Position numbers and translations under genes: made by a program
Assembly: GCA_947645535.1 (NCBI GenBank)
Contig: CANSDD010000053.1
Span: forward strand, 1 to 11,730
Reading direction: 5' to 3'
Length of the DNA stretch: 11,730 nt
From: an uncultured Mycoplasmatota bacterium
GTDB taxonomy: Bacteria > Bacillota_I > Bacilli_A > RF39 > UBA660
The notes under the pieces: generated by a model
Databases searched by the model: none
What the model was told of the DNA's origin: nothing
What the model saw: the letters and a program-made list of their open reading frames with translations, nothing else
Shown: piece after piece, positions 1-5,937 of the stretch
Layout of the letters: every line of letters begins with the position of its first letter
How positions within the stretch are numbered: position 1 is the stretch's first letter

Positions 1-17
1 TTTAAAAATCAGTTTTT

Positions 18-1493
18 TTATAATACAATAGCAAATAGATTACCAGATCCTTTATTTACTAATTTTGTTAATGTTTGTTGTAATTTATATCGAACATTTT
101 CTGGCATTAATGATAATTTTGCCTGTATTCCTTCTTTTACAATTACATCTAAGCTTCTACCAAATATTTCACTTTTCCAAATATTATCTGGATTTGTATC
201 ATAATCTTTCATTAAATAATCAATAAGTTCTTTACTTTGGATTTCGGATCCTATAATTGGTTCAAAAGTAGATTCCACATCAATTCTAATCATATGTATA
301 GAAGGAGCTACAGCTTTTAATTTAATACCATATCTACTTCCTTGTTTAATAATTTCTGGGGTATCTAATCGCATATCTGTTAGAGTTGGACAGGCTACTC
401 CATATCCTGTTGTTTTTACTGTTTTAAGCGCTACTTTGATTTGATCATATTCCATTTTTGCTTCATTATATTCTTGGAATAAATTGAGTAACTGAGCTCT
501 ACTTGTAATATCAATACCAATAATATCTTTTAATACCTGATTATATAAGTTTGGTGGTGCTTGTAGTGTAACTGTTACTTCTCCCGTTGATGTGTCTACA
601 TTAGAAAGAAATGCTTTACTAATATATTCACAAGAACTAAAATGTTCTGTAATTGTATCTATATCTCTTAGTTTATCTATTTCAATAACACTTTCTCTAA
701 TTTTCTCAATATAACTTTTTTTAAGCCAATTATTTGGTGATAAACAAGCAATCCATTCTGGCATATCTACTTTCACTTCTAGTACTGGAAATTCATATAA
801 TGCTTCTCTTAATATTGAGTAAATATCTCTTTCAGTCATATTTTCAATACTAATTGGCATTACTGGAACACCATAATTTTCATGTAATTTTTCAGCCATT
901 CTCTCTGTTTCGGGTAACATTGGATGAGTTGAATTTAAAAGTACAATAAATGGTTTCCCAATTTCTTTCAATTCATTTATCACTCTCTCTTCGGCTTCTA
1001 CATAATTGGTTCTTGTAATTTCTCCAATAGAGCCATCAGTAGTTACAACAATACCGATACTAGAATGATCACGAATAACTTTTTCTGTGCCTATTTCTGC
1101 TGCTTCAATAAAAGGAATTGGCTCATCATACCATGGACTTTTTACTAATCTTGGTCCATTTTCATCTTCATATCCTTTTGCTCCTGGAATTACATATCCA
1201 ACACAATCTACTAGTCTAATATTGGCTTTGAATTCATCAATTTGAATAGAAGCAGCATTACTTGGTACAAATTTAGGTTCTGTTGTCATGATTGTTTTTC
1301 CTTGTGCACTTTGTGGAATCTCATCTAAGGCACGTTTTCTTTCATATTCATCTTCAATATTAGGAACGACTAAATTTTCAATTACTTTTTTTATAAAAGT
1401 AGATTTTCCAGTTCTTACTGCACCAACGACTCCTAAATAAAGATCGCCACCTGTTCTTTCAGTAATACTTTTTATAATTTCTATTTTTTCCAT
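18..1493 (-). CDS. spoIVA: Stage IV sporulation protein A, spore coat basement-layer ATPase
   Basis: The 491-residue product aligns by eye along its whole length with Bacillus subtilis SpoIVA (492 residues), the ATPase that polymerises on the outer forespore membrane and forms the platform for the spore coat. The atypical Walker A motif GAVRTGKS has its lysine at residue 30 and the paired threonines of IMTTEP are T70 and T71, the same positions as in the B. subtilis protein; a Walker B-like LVDCVGY follows near residue 94. The conserved C-terminus ends GSGNLFAIVL, so the gene is complete. I chose the ATG at 1493 because it gives the family N-terminus MEKIEI and lies just after AAGGGATGAT; a longer frame would add 26 unrelated residues that read through the preceding terminator. 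It follows spoVIF but is separated from it by that terminator, so it probably has its own sporulation promoter; a weak CATATAGT -10-like box (1531-1524) is the best I can see. Identity is very secure. Confidence 0.98.
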   Translation of the reverse strand: MEKIEIIKSITERTGGDLYLGVVGAVRTGKSTFIKKVIENLVVPNIEDEYERKRALDEIPQSAQGKTIMTTEPKFVPSNAASIQIDEFKANIRLVDCVGYVIPGAKGYEDENGPRLVKSPWYDEPIPFIEAAEIGTEKVIRDHSSIGIVVTTDGSIGEITRTNYVEAEERVINELKEIGKPFIVLLNSTHPMLPETERMAEKLHENYGVPVMPISIENMTERDIYSILREALYEFPVLEVKVDMPEWIACLSPNNWLKKSYIEKIRESVIEIDKLRDIDTITEHFSSCEYISKAFLSNVDTSTGEVTVTLQAPPNLYNQVLKDIIGIDITSRAQLLNLFQEYNEAKMEYDQIKVALKTVKTTGYGVACPTLTDMRLDTPEIIKQGSRYGIKLKAVAPSIHMIRIDVESTFEPIIGSEIQSKELIDYLMKDYDTNPDNIWKSEIFGRSLDVIVKEGIQAKLSLMPENVRYKLQQTLTKLVNKGSGNLFAIVL

Positions 1494-1559
1494 ATCATCC
1501 CTTACTTTCCATAATTCACTAACACTATATGTATTTTTGTTAAAGCTTAGAACAAAATA

Positions 1560-1585
1560 GCAAAAAAACATGACAAGTCATGCTT
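1560..1585 (-). terminator. Rho-independent terminator after spoVIF
   Basis: On the minus strand the perfect inverted repeat CATGAC-TT-GTCATG (1582-1569) can close a CUUG tetraloop. A-U and G-U pairs extend the stem on both sides, and a run of seven T follows. It begins directly at the spoVIF stop codon and lies upstream of spoIVA, so it should separate the two transcripts. Confidence 0.8.
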
Positions 1586-1826
1586 ACATAAATTTATCTA
1601 GATTTTTTGGAACTTTATCATTAACTACTGCTGAAATAATTTTATCTTCTTTTTCTCTACTCACTTCTTTTCCTGTCATTTTTCCAAGTTCTCTTATAAT
1701 TTCTCTTAAAGTTCCTTCATCTTTCATATCTCCTTGTTGTAATTTGGTTGCAAGTTCTAAAATAGTTTCCTTTCCAACATTTGTTTTTTTCTCAATTCTA
1801 TTAAAAAAACTATCTGAAAAATTCAT
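1584..1826 (-). CDS. spoVIF: Stage VI sporulation protein F (SpoVIF family)
   Basis: This small soluble protein of 80 residues matches the SpoVIF family in length and pattern: an N-terminal F-x-x-I-E-K-K-T-x-V segment (residues 7-17), then L-A-x-x-L-Q and K-D-E-x-T-L-R-x-x-I-R-x-L (about 25-46), and a K-x-V-S-x-E-x-x-D-K-I stretch (about 53-64). In B. subtilis, SpoVIF acts in the mother cell late in sporulation and is needed for proper coat assembly and spore resistance. The start is well set by AGGAGGG seven bases upstream of the ATG. A terminator follows immediately, and another (from der) precedes it, so the gene is probably a single transcript. A sigma-K-type -10 sequence lies just upstream. 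Placement next to spoIVA agrees with a role in coat assembly. The assignment rests on recognising the family pattern by eye. Confidence 0.85.
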   Translation of the reverse strand: MNFSDSFFNRIEKKTNVGKETILELATKLQQGDMKDEGTLREIIRELGKMTGKEVSREKEDKIISAVVNDKVPKNLDKFM

Positions 1827-1843
1827 AACATACCCTCCTATGT

Positions 1844-1852
1844 TACAATATG
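1844..1852 (-). promoter_or_regulatory. Possible sigma-K -10 element of spoVIF
   Basis: The minus strand reads CATATTGTA, which fits the sigma-K -10 consensus CATA-N3-TA exactly. An AC dinucleotide lies 15 bases upstream, one short of the usual spacing for the reduced sigma-K -35. It sits about 17 bases ahead of the spoVIF start codon. B. subtilis spoVIF is known to be sigma-K dependent. The element is short, so this is tentative. Confidence 0.35.
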
Positions 1853-1856
1853 AAAT

Positions 1857-1887
1857 TATAAAAAAAGAGTTCCTATCAAACCCCTTT
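1857..1887 (-). terminator. Probable terminator after der
   Basis: On the minus strand AAAGGGGTTT, a GATA loop and GGAACTCTTT form an imperfect stem (G-U pairs and one mismatch), followed by TTTTTTAT. It lies just beyond the der stop codon and ahead of spoVIF. Confidence 0.55.
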
Positions 1888-1892
1888 ATTTA

Positions 1893-3209
1893 TTATATTT
1901 CTTTTTCACCTTTGTTTTTAAATTGAATAACTATTGGTGTTCCCTCAAAATCAAAAGATTCTCTAATTTTATTTTCTAAATATCTCTCATAAGAAAAGTG
2001 AACTAATCCTTTGTTATTTACTTCTATATTAAATGTTGGTGGACAAGTTCTAGCCTGATGTGTAAAATATATCTTTAATCTTTTTCCTTTATAAGAAGGA
2101 GGCAAATTTAATGCATAAGCATCATTGATTACATCATTGATAAGACTTGTTTTGATTTCTCTTTTGCTATTTTCATATACTCTTTTTATTTCTGGCATTA
2201 ATGTATGAATTCTTTTTCTTGTCAAAGCTGATAAGTAAACAATTGGTGCATATGTCATAAACTGAAATTCACTTCTAAGCTCTTTTGTAAAATTCTTCAT
2301 AGCAGTATCCTTATTTTCTATAGTATCCCATTTATTGACAACTAATATGATTGGTTTTCCTGCTTCTATGGCATATCCTGCAATATGCTTATCATGTTCA
2401 ATAATACCTGTACTTGCATCTATAATTAGTAAACACACATCTGATCTATCTATTGCTTTCATAGAACGTAATAAACTATATTTTTCTACATTTTCATATA
2501 CTTTTCCACGTTTTCTCATTCCTGCTGTATCAATGACTACAAAATCCTCTCCATGATAGGTAAATGGGGTATCAACTGCATCTCTAGTAGTTCCAGCTAT
2601 ATTAGAAACAATAACTCTCTCTTCATTTAACAAAGCATTTACTAGGCTACTTTTTCCTACATTTGGTCTACCTATTACAGAAAAGTGAATGACTTCTTCT
2701 ATTTTTGATTCTGTTTCTTCAACACAATCTTTTGTAATTCCTTCTAACAAATCATATATTCCTAAGTTTTGTTCTCCACTTACTGGGAAATAATGTTCAA
2801 AACCTAATTCATAAAAATCAAATTCATGTTCTTTATAATATTTACTATCTGTTTTATTGATGACTACAAAAATTTCTTTTTTTGATTTACGCAACATATC
2901 TCTTACTACAAAATCATTTGATGTTAATCCTTCTTTTCCATCTACTACAAATAATATAATATCTGCTTCATCAATAGCTAATTCTGCTTGACCTTTGATA
3001 TCTGAATTGAAATCTTCTTCTGCAATATCAATTCCACCTGTATCAATTAAATGAAAACTTACTCCATTATGTGTAACAGTTCCATAAATACGGTCTCTTG
3101 TAATTCCTGGAGTATCTTCAATAATAGATATTTTCTTTCCTACTAAACGATTAAAAATCGTTGATTTTCCTACATTTGGTCTACCTAAAAGGGCTACTGT
3201 TTTTTTCAT
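1893..3209 (-). CDS. der: Ribosome-assembly GTPase Der (EngA)
   Basis: Der is an essential double GTPase that acts in maturation of the 50S ribosomal subunit. The 438-residue product (B. subtilis has 436) shows two complete G domains in tandem. The first has G1 GRPNVGKS at residues 9-16, an ITRDR switch I and DTGG. The second has another GRPNVGKS near residue 180, GTTRD, DTAGMRKRGK and NKWD. A C-terminal KH-like domain contains the typical NLPPSYKGKRLKIYF stretch and ends with a basic-acidic tail. I chose the ATG at 3209, with GAGGTG six bases upstream; a GTG nine bases earlier lies inside that ribosome-binding site and is unlikely. The gene has its own strong promoter overlapping the end of the upstream 166-residue gene, and a terminator behind it. 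Gene identity is secure. Confidence 0.98.
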   Translation of the reverse strand: MKKTVALLGRPNVGKSTIFNRLVGKKISIIEDTPGITRDRIYGTVTHNGVSFHLIDTGGIDIAEEDFNSDIKGQAELAIDEADIILFVVDGKEGLTSNDFVVRDMLRKSKKEIFVVINKTDSKYYKEHEFDFYELGFEHYFPVSGEQNLGIYDLLEGITKDCVEETESKIEEVIHFSVIGRPNVGKSSLVNALLNEERVIVSNIAGTTRDAVDTPFTYHGEDFVVIDTAGMRKRGKVYENVEKYSLLRSMKAIDRSDVCLLIIDASTGIIEHDKHIAGYAIEAGKPIILVVNKWDTIENKDTAMKNFTKELRSEFQFMTYAPIVYLSALTRKRIHTLMPEIKRVYENSKREIKTSLINDVINDAYALNLPPSYKGKRLKIYFTHQARTCPPTFNIEVNNKGLVHFSYERYLENKIRESFDFEGTPIVIQFKNKGEKEI

Positions 3210-3230
3210 AAAGTTCACCTCACTTACTTT

Positions 3231-3259
3231 ATTATAACATATCTATTCTAGTTTAACAA
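3231..3259 (-). promoter_or_regulatory. Sigma-A-type promoter of der
   Basis: On the minus strand TTGTTA (3259-3254) is followed, after 17 bases, by TATAAT (3236-3231) with an extended -10 (TGT before the hexamer). The -35 overlaps the last codons of the upstream gene. It implies der can be transcribed independently of engB. Confidence 0.6.
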
Positions 3260-3753
3260 AGATTATAAAATAATTGTTTTCCAAATTTTAAAATTGTTTT
3301 TGCTTCTTTTCCATATACTAAAATCCCAAGTTCTGATAATTTTATATGATCTTTATTTGATATTCTTTTTCCTAATTGGATAAAAAATTTATTTTTATGT
3401 TGATAAATTTTAGAATTTTTTAAAATTTTTTCTTCTATATTCAATAAATCATCTACTTGGTATAAAAATAATGGTTCTTTGACAATATGAATACTCATTT
3501 CTATTTGATGATCTAAATAATTGAAGTAAGGAACATCTTCTATTTCAATATCAAAAATAACGCCATATCTAAAATCTTTATAAATTTCGATTTGATAAAG
3601 ACCACTCATATCCAAATCATATTGGGCCTCTAATTTTAAAAATAATTTCCGAAAATAATCTTCTAATACATCTTTTGAAGAAAAATCAACTGAAGCATTT
3701 TGAATAGGCATAAAAATAACCACATTTTCTTCATCCATTTTCATTACTTTCAT
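3253..3753 (-). CDS. Unrecognised 166-residue protein between engB and der
   Basis: I do not recognise this protein with confidence. It is soluble in appearance, with no signal peptide or membrane segment, and has alternating charged and hydrophobic stretches that suggest an alpha/beta fold. An AGGTGAT site lies directly ahead of the ATG. The C-terminal third (about residues 100-160) has a pattern faintly like the C-terminal domain of the ClpC adaptor MecA: an acidic DDLLNIEEKIL helix, then IYQHKNKFFIQL, then LGILVYGKEAKTIL. The N-terminal 15 residues also open in a MecA-like way, but the middle does not match, so this is only a hint. It lies 48 bases after engB and 43 before der, in the same direction, so it is probably co-transcribed with engB. 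Its position between two ribosome-assembly GTPases suggests, without proving, a housekeeping role. Confidence 0.75.
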   Translation of the reverse strand: MKVMKMDEENVVIFMPIQNASVDFSSKDVLEDYFRKLFLKLEAQYDLDMSGLYQIEIYKDFRYGVIFDIEIEDVPYFNYLDHQIEMSIHIVKEPLFLYQVDDLLNIEEKILKNSKIYQHKNKFFIQLGKRISNKDHIKLSELGILVYGKEAKTILKFGKQLFYNLC

Positions 3754-3801
3754 CTTATCACCTAAAGTATTATATGAAAAGGTTGATTATGTGGTATTCT
3801 T

Positions 3802-4383
3802 TTACATTGTCCTACTTATTTTTTCACTTATTTCTTCCGTTCCTTCTTTGGTTACACTAGAGAACATAACAAAGTCGTCTCCTATTACTAGTTCTAATTC
3901 ATCTAAAATAGCATTTCTTTGACGTTGTTGCAAAGTAATTCCTACTTTATCTACTTTAGTTGCAACTATTGTAACTGGTAATTTATAATATTTTAAAAAG
4001 TTATACATCATCAAATCATCGCTTGTTGGTTTATGACGAAAGTCAACTAGCATGAATACTTGTTTCAAATTTGGTCTATGTTTTAGATAGTCTTCCATCA
4101 TCAAGCCAAATTTTTTTTGTTTTGATTTATTTAGTGCTGCATATCCATATCCAGGCGCATCTACTAAATAAAATTCTTCATTTACTAAATAAAAATTGAT
4201 TGTTTGTGTTTTTCCTGGTGTTGCAGATGTTCTAGCAAGATTTTTTCTATGTACCATTGTATTGATAAAACTACTTTTTCCTACATTAGATCTGCCTACT
4301 AATAAGAATTCTGGTTTTTCATCAGTAGGATACTGACTGCGCCTTACTGCACTAATTACTAAGTTTACACTATTTACTTTCAT
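3802..4383 (-). CDS. engB: Ribosome-assembly GTPase EngB (YsxC)
   Basis: EngB (YsxC/YihA) is a single-domain, usually essential GTPase that helps late assembly of the 50S ribosomal subunit. The 193-residue product (B. subtilis YsxC has 195) carries the full motif set: G1 GRSNVGKSS at residues 30-38, the TSATPGKTQ switch I loop at 52-60, DAPGYGYA (G3) at 75-82, and TKVD (G4) at 142-145. The ATG at 4383 is preceded by AGGGGAAGTG at good spacing; a GTG nine bases upstream is part of that site and was not chosen. It is the first gene of a unit with the 166-residue gene and possibly der. A strong extended -10 promoter and a 16-base palindrome lie in front of it. Identity is secure. Confidence 0.97.
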   Translation of the reverse strand: MKVNSVNLVISAVRRSQYPTDEKPEFLLVGRSNVGKSSFINTMVHRKNLARTSATPGKTQTINFYLVNEEFYLVDAPGYGYAALNKSKQKKFGLMMEDYLKHRPNLKQVFMLVDFRHKPTSDDLMMYNFLKYYKLPVTIVATKVDKVGITLQQRQRNAILDELELVIGDDFVMFSSVTKEGTEEISEKISRTM

Positions 4384-4400
4384 ATAGTTCACTTCCCCTC

Positions 4401-4416
4401 TTCTAATATATTAGAA
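4401..4416. promoter_or_regulatory. Perfect 16-base palindrome in the engB leader
   Basis: TTCTAATATATTAGAA is a perfect inverted repeat lying between the engB -10 box and its ribosome-binding site, inside the expected 5' untranslated leader. It could be an operator for a dimeric regulator or a weak RNA hairpin just ahead of the Shine-Dalgarno site. It is AT-rich, and chance is not excluded. Confidence 0.35.
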
Positions 4417-4427
4417 TGTTTAAGCTC

Positions 4428-4457
4428 ATTATAGCACGTTTCATTCTTGTTTGTAAA
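4428..4457 (-). promoter_or_regulatory. Sigma-A-type promoter of engB
   Basis: The minus strand reads TTTACA (4457-4452), 18 bases, then TATAAT (4433-4428) preceded by TGC, an extended -10. The start of transcription would fall near 4421, giving a leader of about 40 bases that contains the TTCTAATATATTAGAA palindrome. Confidence 0.65.
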
Positions 4458-4552
4458 GCCTTTTAATTAGCTATTGGGGCATAAGAATTTTATCTATTTT
4501 AATGTACCTATATTTATAATAAAAAATATTACTATGATTCTATTATTAAGTA

Positions 4553-4581
4553 TTGCACTATGCCAGATATATTGTTATAAT
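4553..4581 (+). promoter_or_regulatory. Strong promoter-like sequence on plus, inside the engB-coaED gap
   Basis: TTGCAC (4553-4558), exactly 17 bases, then TATAAT (4576-4581) with TGT immediately before it (extended -10). This is one of the best sigma-A matches in the window, yet no ordinary gene follows on this strand. Transcription would start near 4588. Confidence 0.55.
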
Positions 4582-4587
4582 ACAAAT

Positions 4588-4746
4588 ATGGATACGTTTG
4601 AAATATATCAGATGCTTTCCCTTTCTATTTATCTAATGATAAAAGAAAAGAGAATTTTCAGAGTTTATTATTATCCTACTCCTATTTCTTGTAGTAATTA
4701 TTTTAATTCTAAAATAGCAAAAGCATCTGATTTCAACATTCATTGA
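4588..4746 (+). CDS. Possible small toxin-like peptide, perhaps degenerate
   Basis: This 52-residue frame begins MDTFEIYQMLSLSIYLMI. That opening, M-[DST]-T-[FY]-E followed by L and M residues, resembles the N-termini of TxpA (MSTYESLMVMI), BsrE (MSTFQALMLML) and the putative holin-like toxin family. After about residue 18 the resemblance stops: the expected membrane helix is cut short and a charged, tyrosine-rich tail follows. A long hydrophobic stretch, FIIILLLFLVVIILIL, sits in the next frame (4664-4711), without its own start codon. One base lost or slipped in the A-rich run around 4641-4653 would join the two. No ribosome-binding site is visible. It may be a broken toxin gene, a frameshifted one, or not coding at all; the same frame is open upstream to 4474 without convincing start signals. 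Confidence 0.25.
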   Translation: MDTFEIYQMLSLSIYLMIKEKRIFRVYYYPTPISCSNYFNSKIAKASDFNIH

Positions 4747-4758
4747 TTTCAGATGCTT
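4711..4758 (-). terminator. Hairpin with T-rich tail on minus
   Basis: AAGCATCTGA (4758-4749 on minus) pairs perfectly with TCAGATGCTT (4730-4721). An inner TCAA/TTGA pair makes a symmetric long hairpin. The tail TTTTGCTATTTT is only moderately T-rich. It may end the proposed antisense RNA, coaED readthrough, or both. Confidence 0.5.
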
Positions 4759-4768
4759 ATCCTAATTT

Positions 4769-4811
4769 AAAGGATTGCATTTGATTCACACAATCAAATG
4801 TATCCTTTTTT
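4769..4811 (+). terminator. Strong Rho-independent terminator on plus
   Basis: AAAGGAT (4769-4775) pairs with ATCCTTT (4802-4808), and CATTTGATT (4778-4786) with AATCAAATG (4792-4800), around a CACAC loop. T continues to 4811. On plus it is a strong terminator; on minus the hairpin is followed by CCTTTAAATT, which is weaker. No conventional plus-strand gene precedes it, so it supports a small plus-strand RNA. Confidence 0.7.
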
Positions 4812-4839
4812 ATTATATGAATTTCCTTCATCTATATAC

Positions 4840-4868
4840 ATCATAGCATAGAATCCCTTTTTTGACAA
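4840..4868 (-). promoter_or_regulatory. Strong promoter-like sequence on minus, behind coaED
   Basis: The minus strand reads TTGTCA (4868-4863), 17 bases, then TATGAT (4845-4840) preceded by TGC, an extended -10. It lies after the coaED stop codon and faces the plus-strand promoter at 4553-4581. Transcription would start near 4833. Confidence 0.55.
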
Positions 4869-4902
4869 GTTGTTTTTGTGTGTCTTCAATTCTTAATCTT
4901 CC

Positions 4903-5937
4903 TTAGTTCTTTTTTATCAAATACTGATAAACAGATTCTGGAACAAGTCCTTTAATATCCTCTTTTGCTTCCAACCTTTCACGAACTAAAGTAGAACTAA
5001 TATTTCCTACTTTTCCAGCTCTAAGATAGATGGTATCAATCCCGCTATGCTCTTCATTATAAGTTGCTATTTCCTCTTCATATTTATAATCTATTTCATT
5101 TCTAAGCCCTCTAATTAAATATATAGAATGATGTTTTTTAGCGGCTTCTAATGTTAATCCCTTATATATAATTACTTCTGCACAAATTCCTTCTCTTTGT
5201 AAAGTATAATGAATTGCTTTTCTCATCTCTTCTTCATTATAATGTCTCACCTTATTAGGATTTTTTCCAATCCCAACAACAATTTTATCAAATAATTTAC
5301 TTGCTTTCTTTAATACTTCTAAATGACCATTTGTAAATGGATCAAAACTTCCAGCATAAAAACCAATATTTTGAACATTTCTTAATGTACTATCTACACA
5401 AGAATTTAAACTTTTTCTATTATTTATAATCACTTCATCAAATTCATTTTCATCATATTCCAATGAAAAAAAATCTCTCATATTAAAATAATCGTCTTTA
5501 ATAGAATCTCTTTTTTTCACTCTTTCTCTTCTAGCTTTATCACTAGATTTTAATAGTACTTTGTATTCACATTTTGAAAAATATTTCGTTTCTGGCAAAT
5601 GCATCCAGTCTATAATTACTGGCTTCTTTGTAGAAAAAATAACTTTATCTATTTCTTTTTCTATCCAAGGATATATAAATTCATTATATTCTGTTACCCT
5701 TATTCTATTAGCATATTCAAATAAAAATCTGCCTAGCTCTTCACGATTTATTGTATAATCCTTTGCCATAAATTGCTTTCCATATTTCCCTATAAATGTC
5801 ATTATAAAATATGGATTATCTAGTATTTGATGAACAATTTCATCAACATGAATAACTGTAAAATCATCATTTTTATTTAGCAAATCCGAGAAATAAGTTT
5901 TTCCACTTCCACTTTTTCCTGTTACTCCTATTATCAT
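4903..5937 (-). CDS. coaE-coaD: Fused dephospho-CoA kinase / phosphopantetheine adenylyltransferase
   Basis: This 344-residue protein carries the last two enzymes of coenzyme A synthesis in one chain. Residues 1 to about 185 are a divergent dephospho-CoA kinase (CoaE): P-loop GKSGSGKT at 7-14, HVDEIVH where CoaE has its DAD motif, an RRERVKKRD lid-type stretch near 136-144, and DEVIINN near 167-173. Residues 191-344 are phosphopantetheine adenylyltransferase (CoaD): GSFDPFTNGH at 196-205 with the TNGH form of the HIGH motif, RGLRNEIDYKYEEE at 276-289, and ISSTLVRE at 313-320. CoaD makes dephospho-CoA and CoaE phosphorylates it. Animal CoA synthase has the two domains in the opposite order. 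The CoaD half is clearer than the CoaE half, whose substrate could differ. The start overlaps the PHP gene stop as ATGA, with GAGGTG six bases upstream. No terminator follows directly. Confidence 0.9.
   Translation of the reverse strand: MIIGVTGKSGSGKTYFSDLLNKNDDFTVIHVDEIVHQILDNPYFIMTFIGKYGKQFMAKDYTINREELGRFLFEYANRIRVTEYNEFIYPWIEKEIDKVIFSTKKPVIIDWMHLPETKYFSKCEYKVLLKSSDKARRERVKKRDSIKDDYFNMRDFFSLEYDENEFDEVIINNRKSLNSCVDSTLRNVQNIGFYAGSFDPFTNGHLEVLKKASKLFDKIVVGIGKNPNKVRHYNEEEMRKAIHYTLQREGICAEVIIYKGLTLEAAKKHHSIYLIRGLRNEIDYKYEEEIATYNEEHSGIDTIYLRAGKVGNISSTLVRERLEAKEDIKGLVPESVYQYLIKKN

Larger units (their letters stand above)
4588..4811 (+). ncRNA. Candidate small mRNA/RNA of a type I toxin-antitoxin-like locus
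   Basis: This is an inferred transcript of about 225 nt, from the TTGCAC/TATAAT promoter to the strong hairpin and T run ending near 4811. It contains a short reading frame opening MDTFEIYQML, and a 12-base sequence ATCAGATGCTTT (4607-4618) that is complementary to 4720-4731 in the same RNA, allowing a long-range 5'-3' fold. A converging minus-strand RNA would overlap its last hundred bases. This layout matches known Bacillus type I modules such as bsrG/SR4 and txpA/RatA. The promoter and terminator are seen in the sequence; expression and function are inference. The weak point is that the start codon would lie almost at the transcript end, with no Shine-Dalgarno site. Confidence 0.4.
4711..4833 (-). 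ncRNA. Candidate antisense RNA of the 4.4-4.9 kb locus
   Basis: This inferred minus-strand RNA of about 125 nt starts just downstream of the TTGTCA/TATGAT promoter and ends at a hairpin (4758-4721) followed by TTTTGCTATTTT. It would fold into two hairpins in series, and overlaps the 3' part of the converging plus-strand RNA by about 100 bases, the geometry of 3'-overlapping type I antitoxins. Through its AAGCATCTGA arm it could also pair with the second UCAGAUGCUU copy near the 5' end of the plus RNA (4608-4617). A simpler alternative is that the hairpins only terminate coaED transcription, for which no other terminator is visible. A 24-codon frame (4831-4757) lies within the RNA but has no ribosome-binding site. 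Confidence 0.4.

Noticed and set aside
1570..1926. Plus-strand frame of 118 codons
   Set aside because: It lies opposite spoVIF, two terminators and the end of der, and its residues are the mirror of AT-rich coding on the other strand. No ribosome-binding site is seen.
2335..2556. Plus-strand frame within der
   Set aside because: It lies entirely opposite the second GTPase domain of der, which is certain.
4474..4587. Upstream extension of the MDTFE frame, beginning at a TTG
   Set aside because: There is no ribosome-binding site, and the extension runs through the plus-strand promoter. I prefer the ATG at 4588, though that is itself uncertain.
4711..4811. The two hairpins as inverted repeats of a small mobile element
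   Set aside because: They are separate hairpins with different sequences; no flanking target duplication or matching terminal repeats are visible.
4757..4831. 24-codon minus-strand frame beginning MKEIHIIKK inside the proposed antisense RNA
   Set aside because: It has no ribosome-binding site, most of it is taken up by hairpin arms, and the ATG would lie at the very 5' end of the RNA. Kept only as a remark.
5561..5758. Plus-strand frame within coaE-coaD
   Set aside because: It lies opposite the kinase half of the fusion gene and has no start signals.
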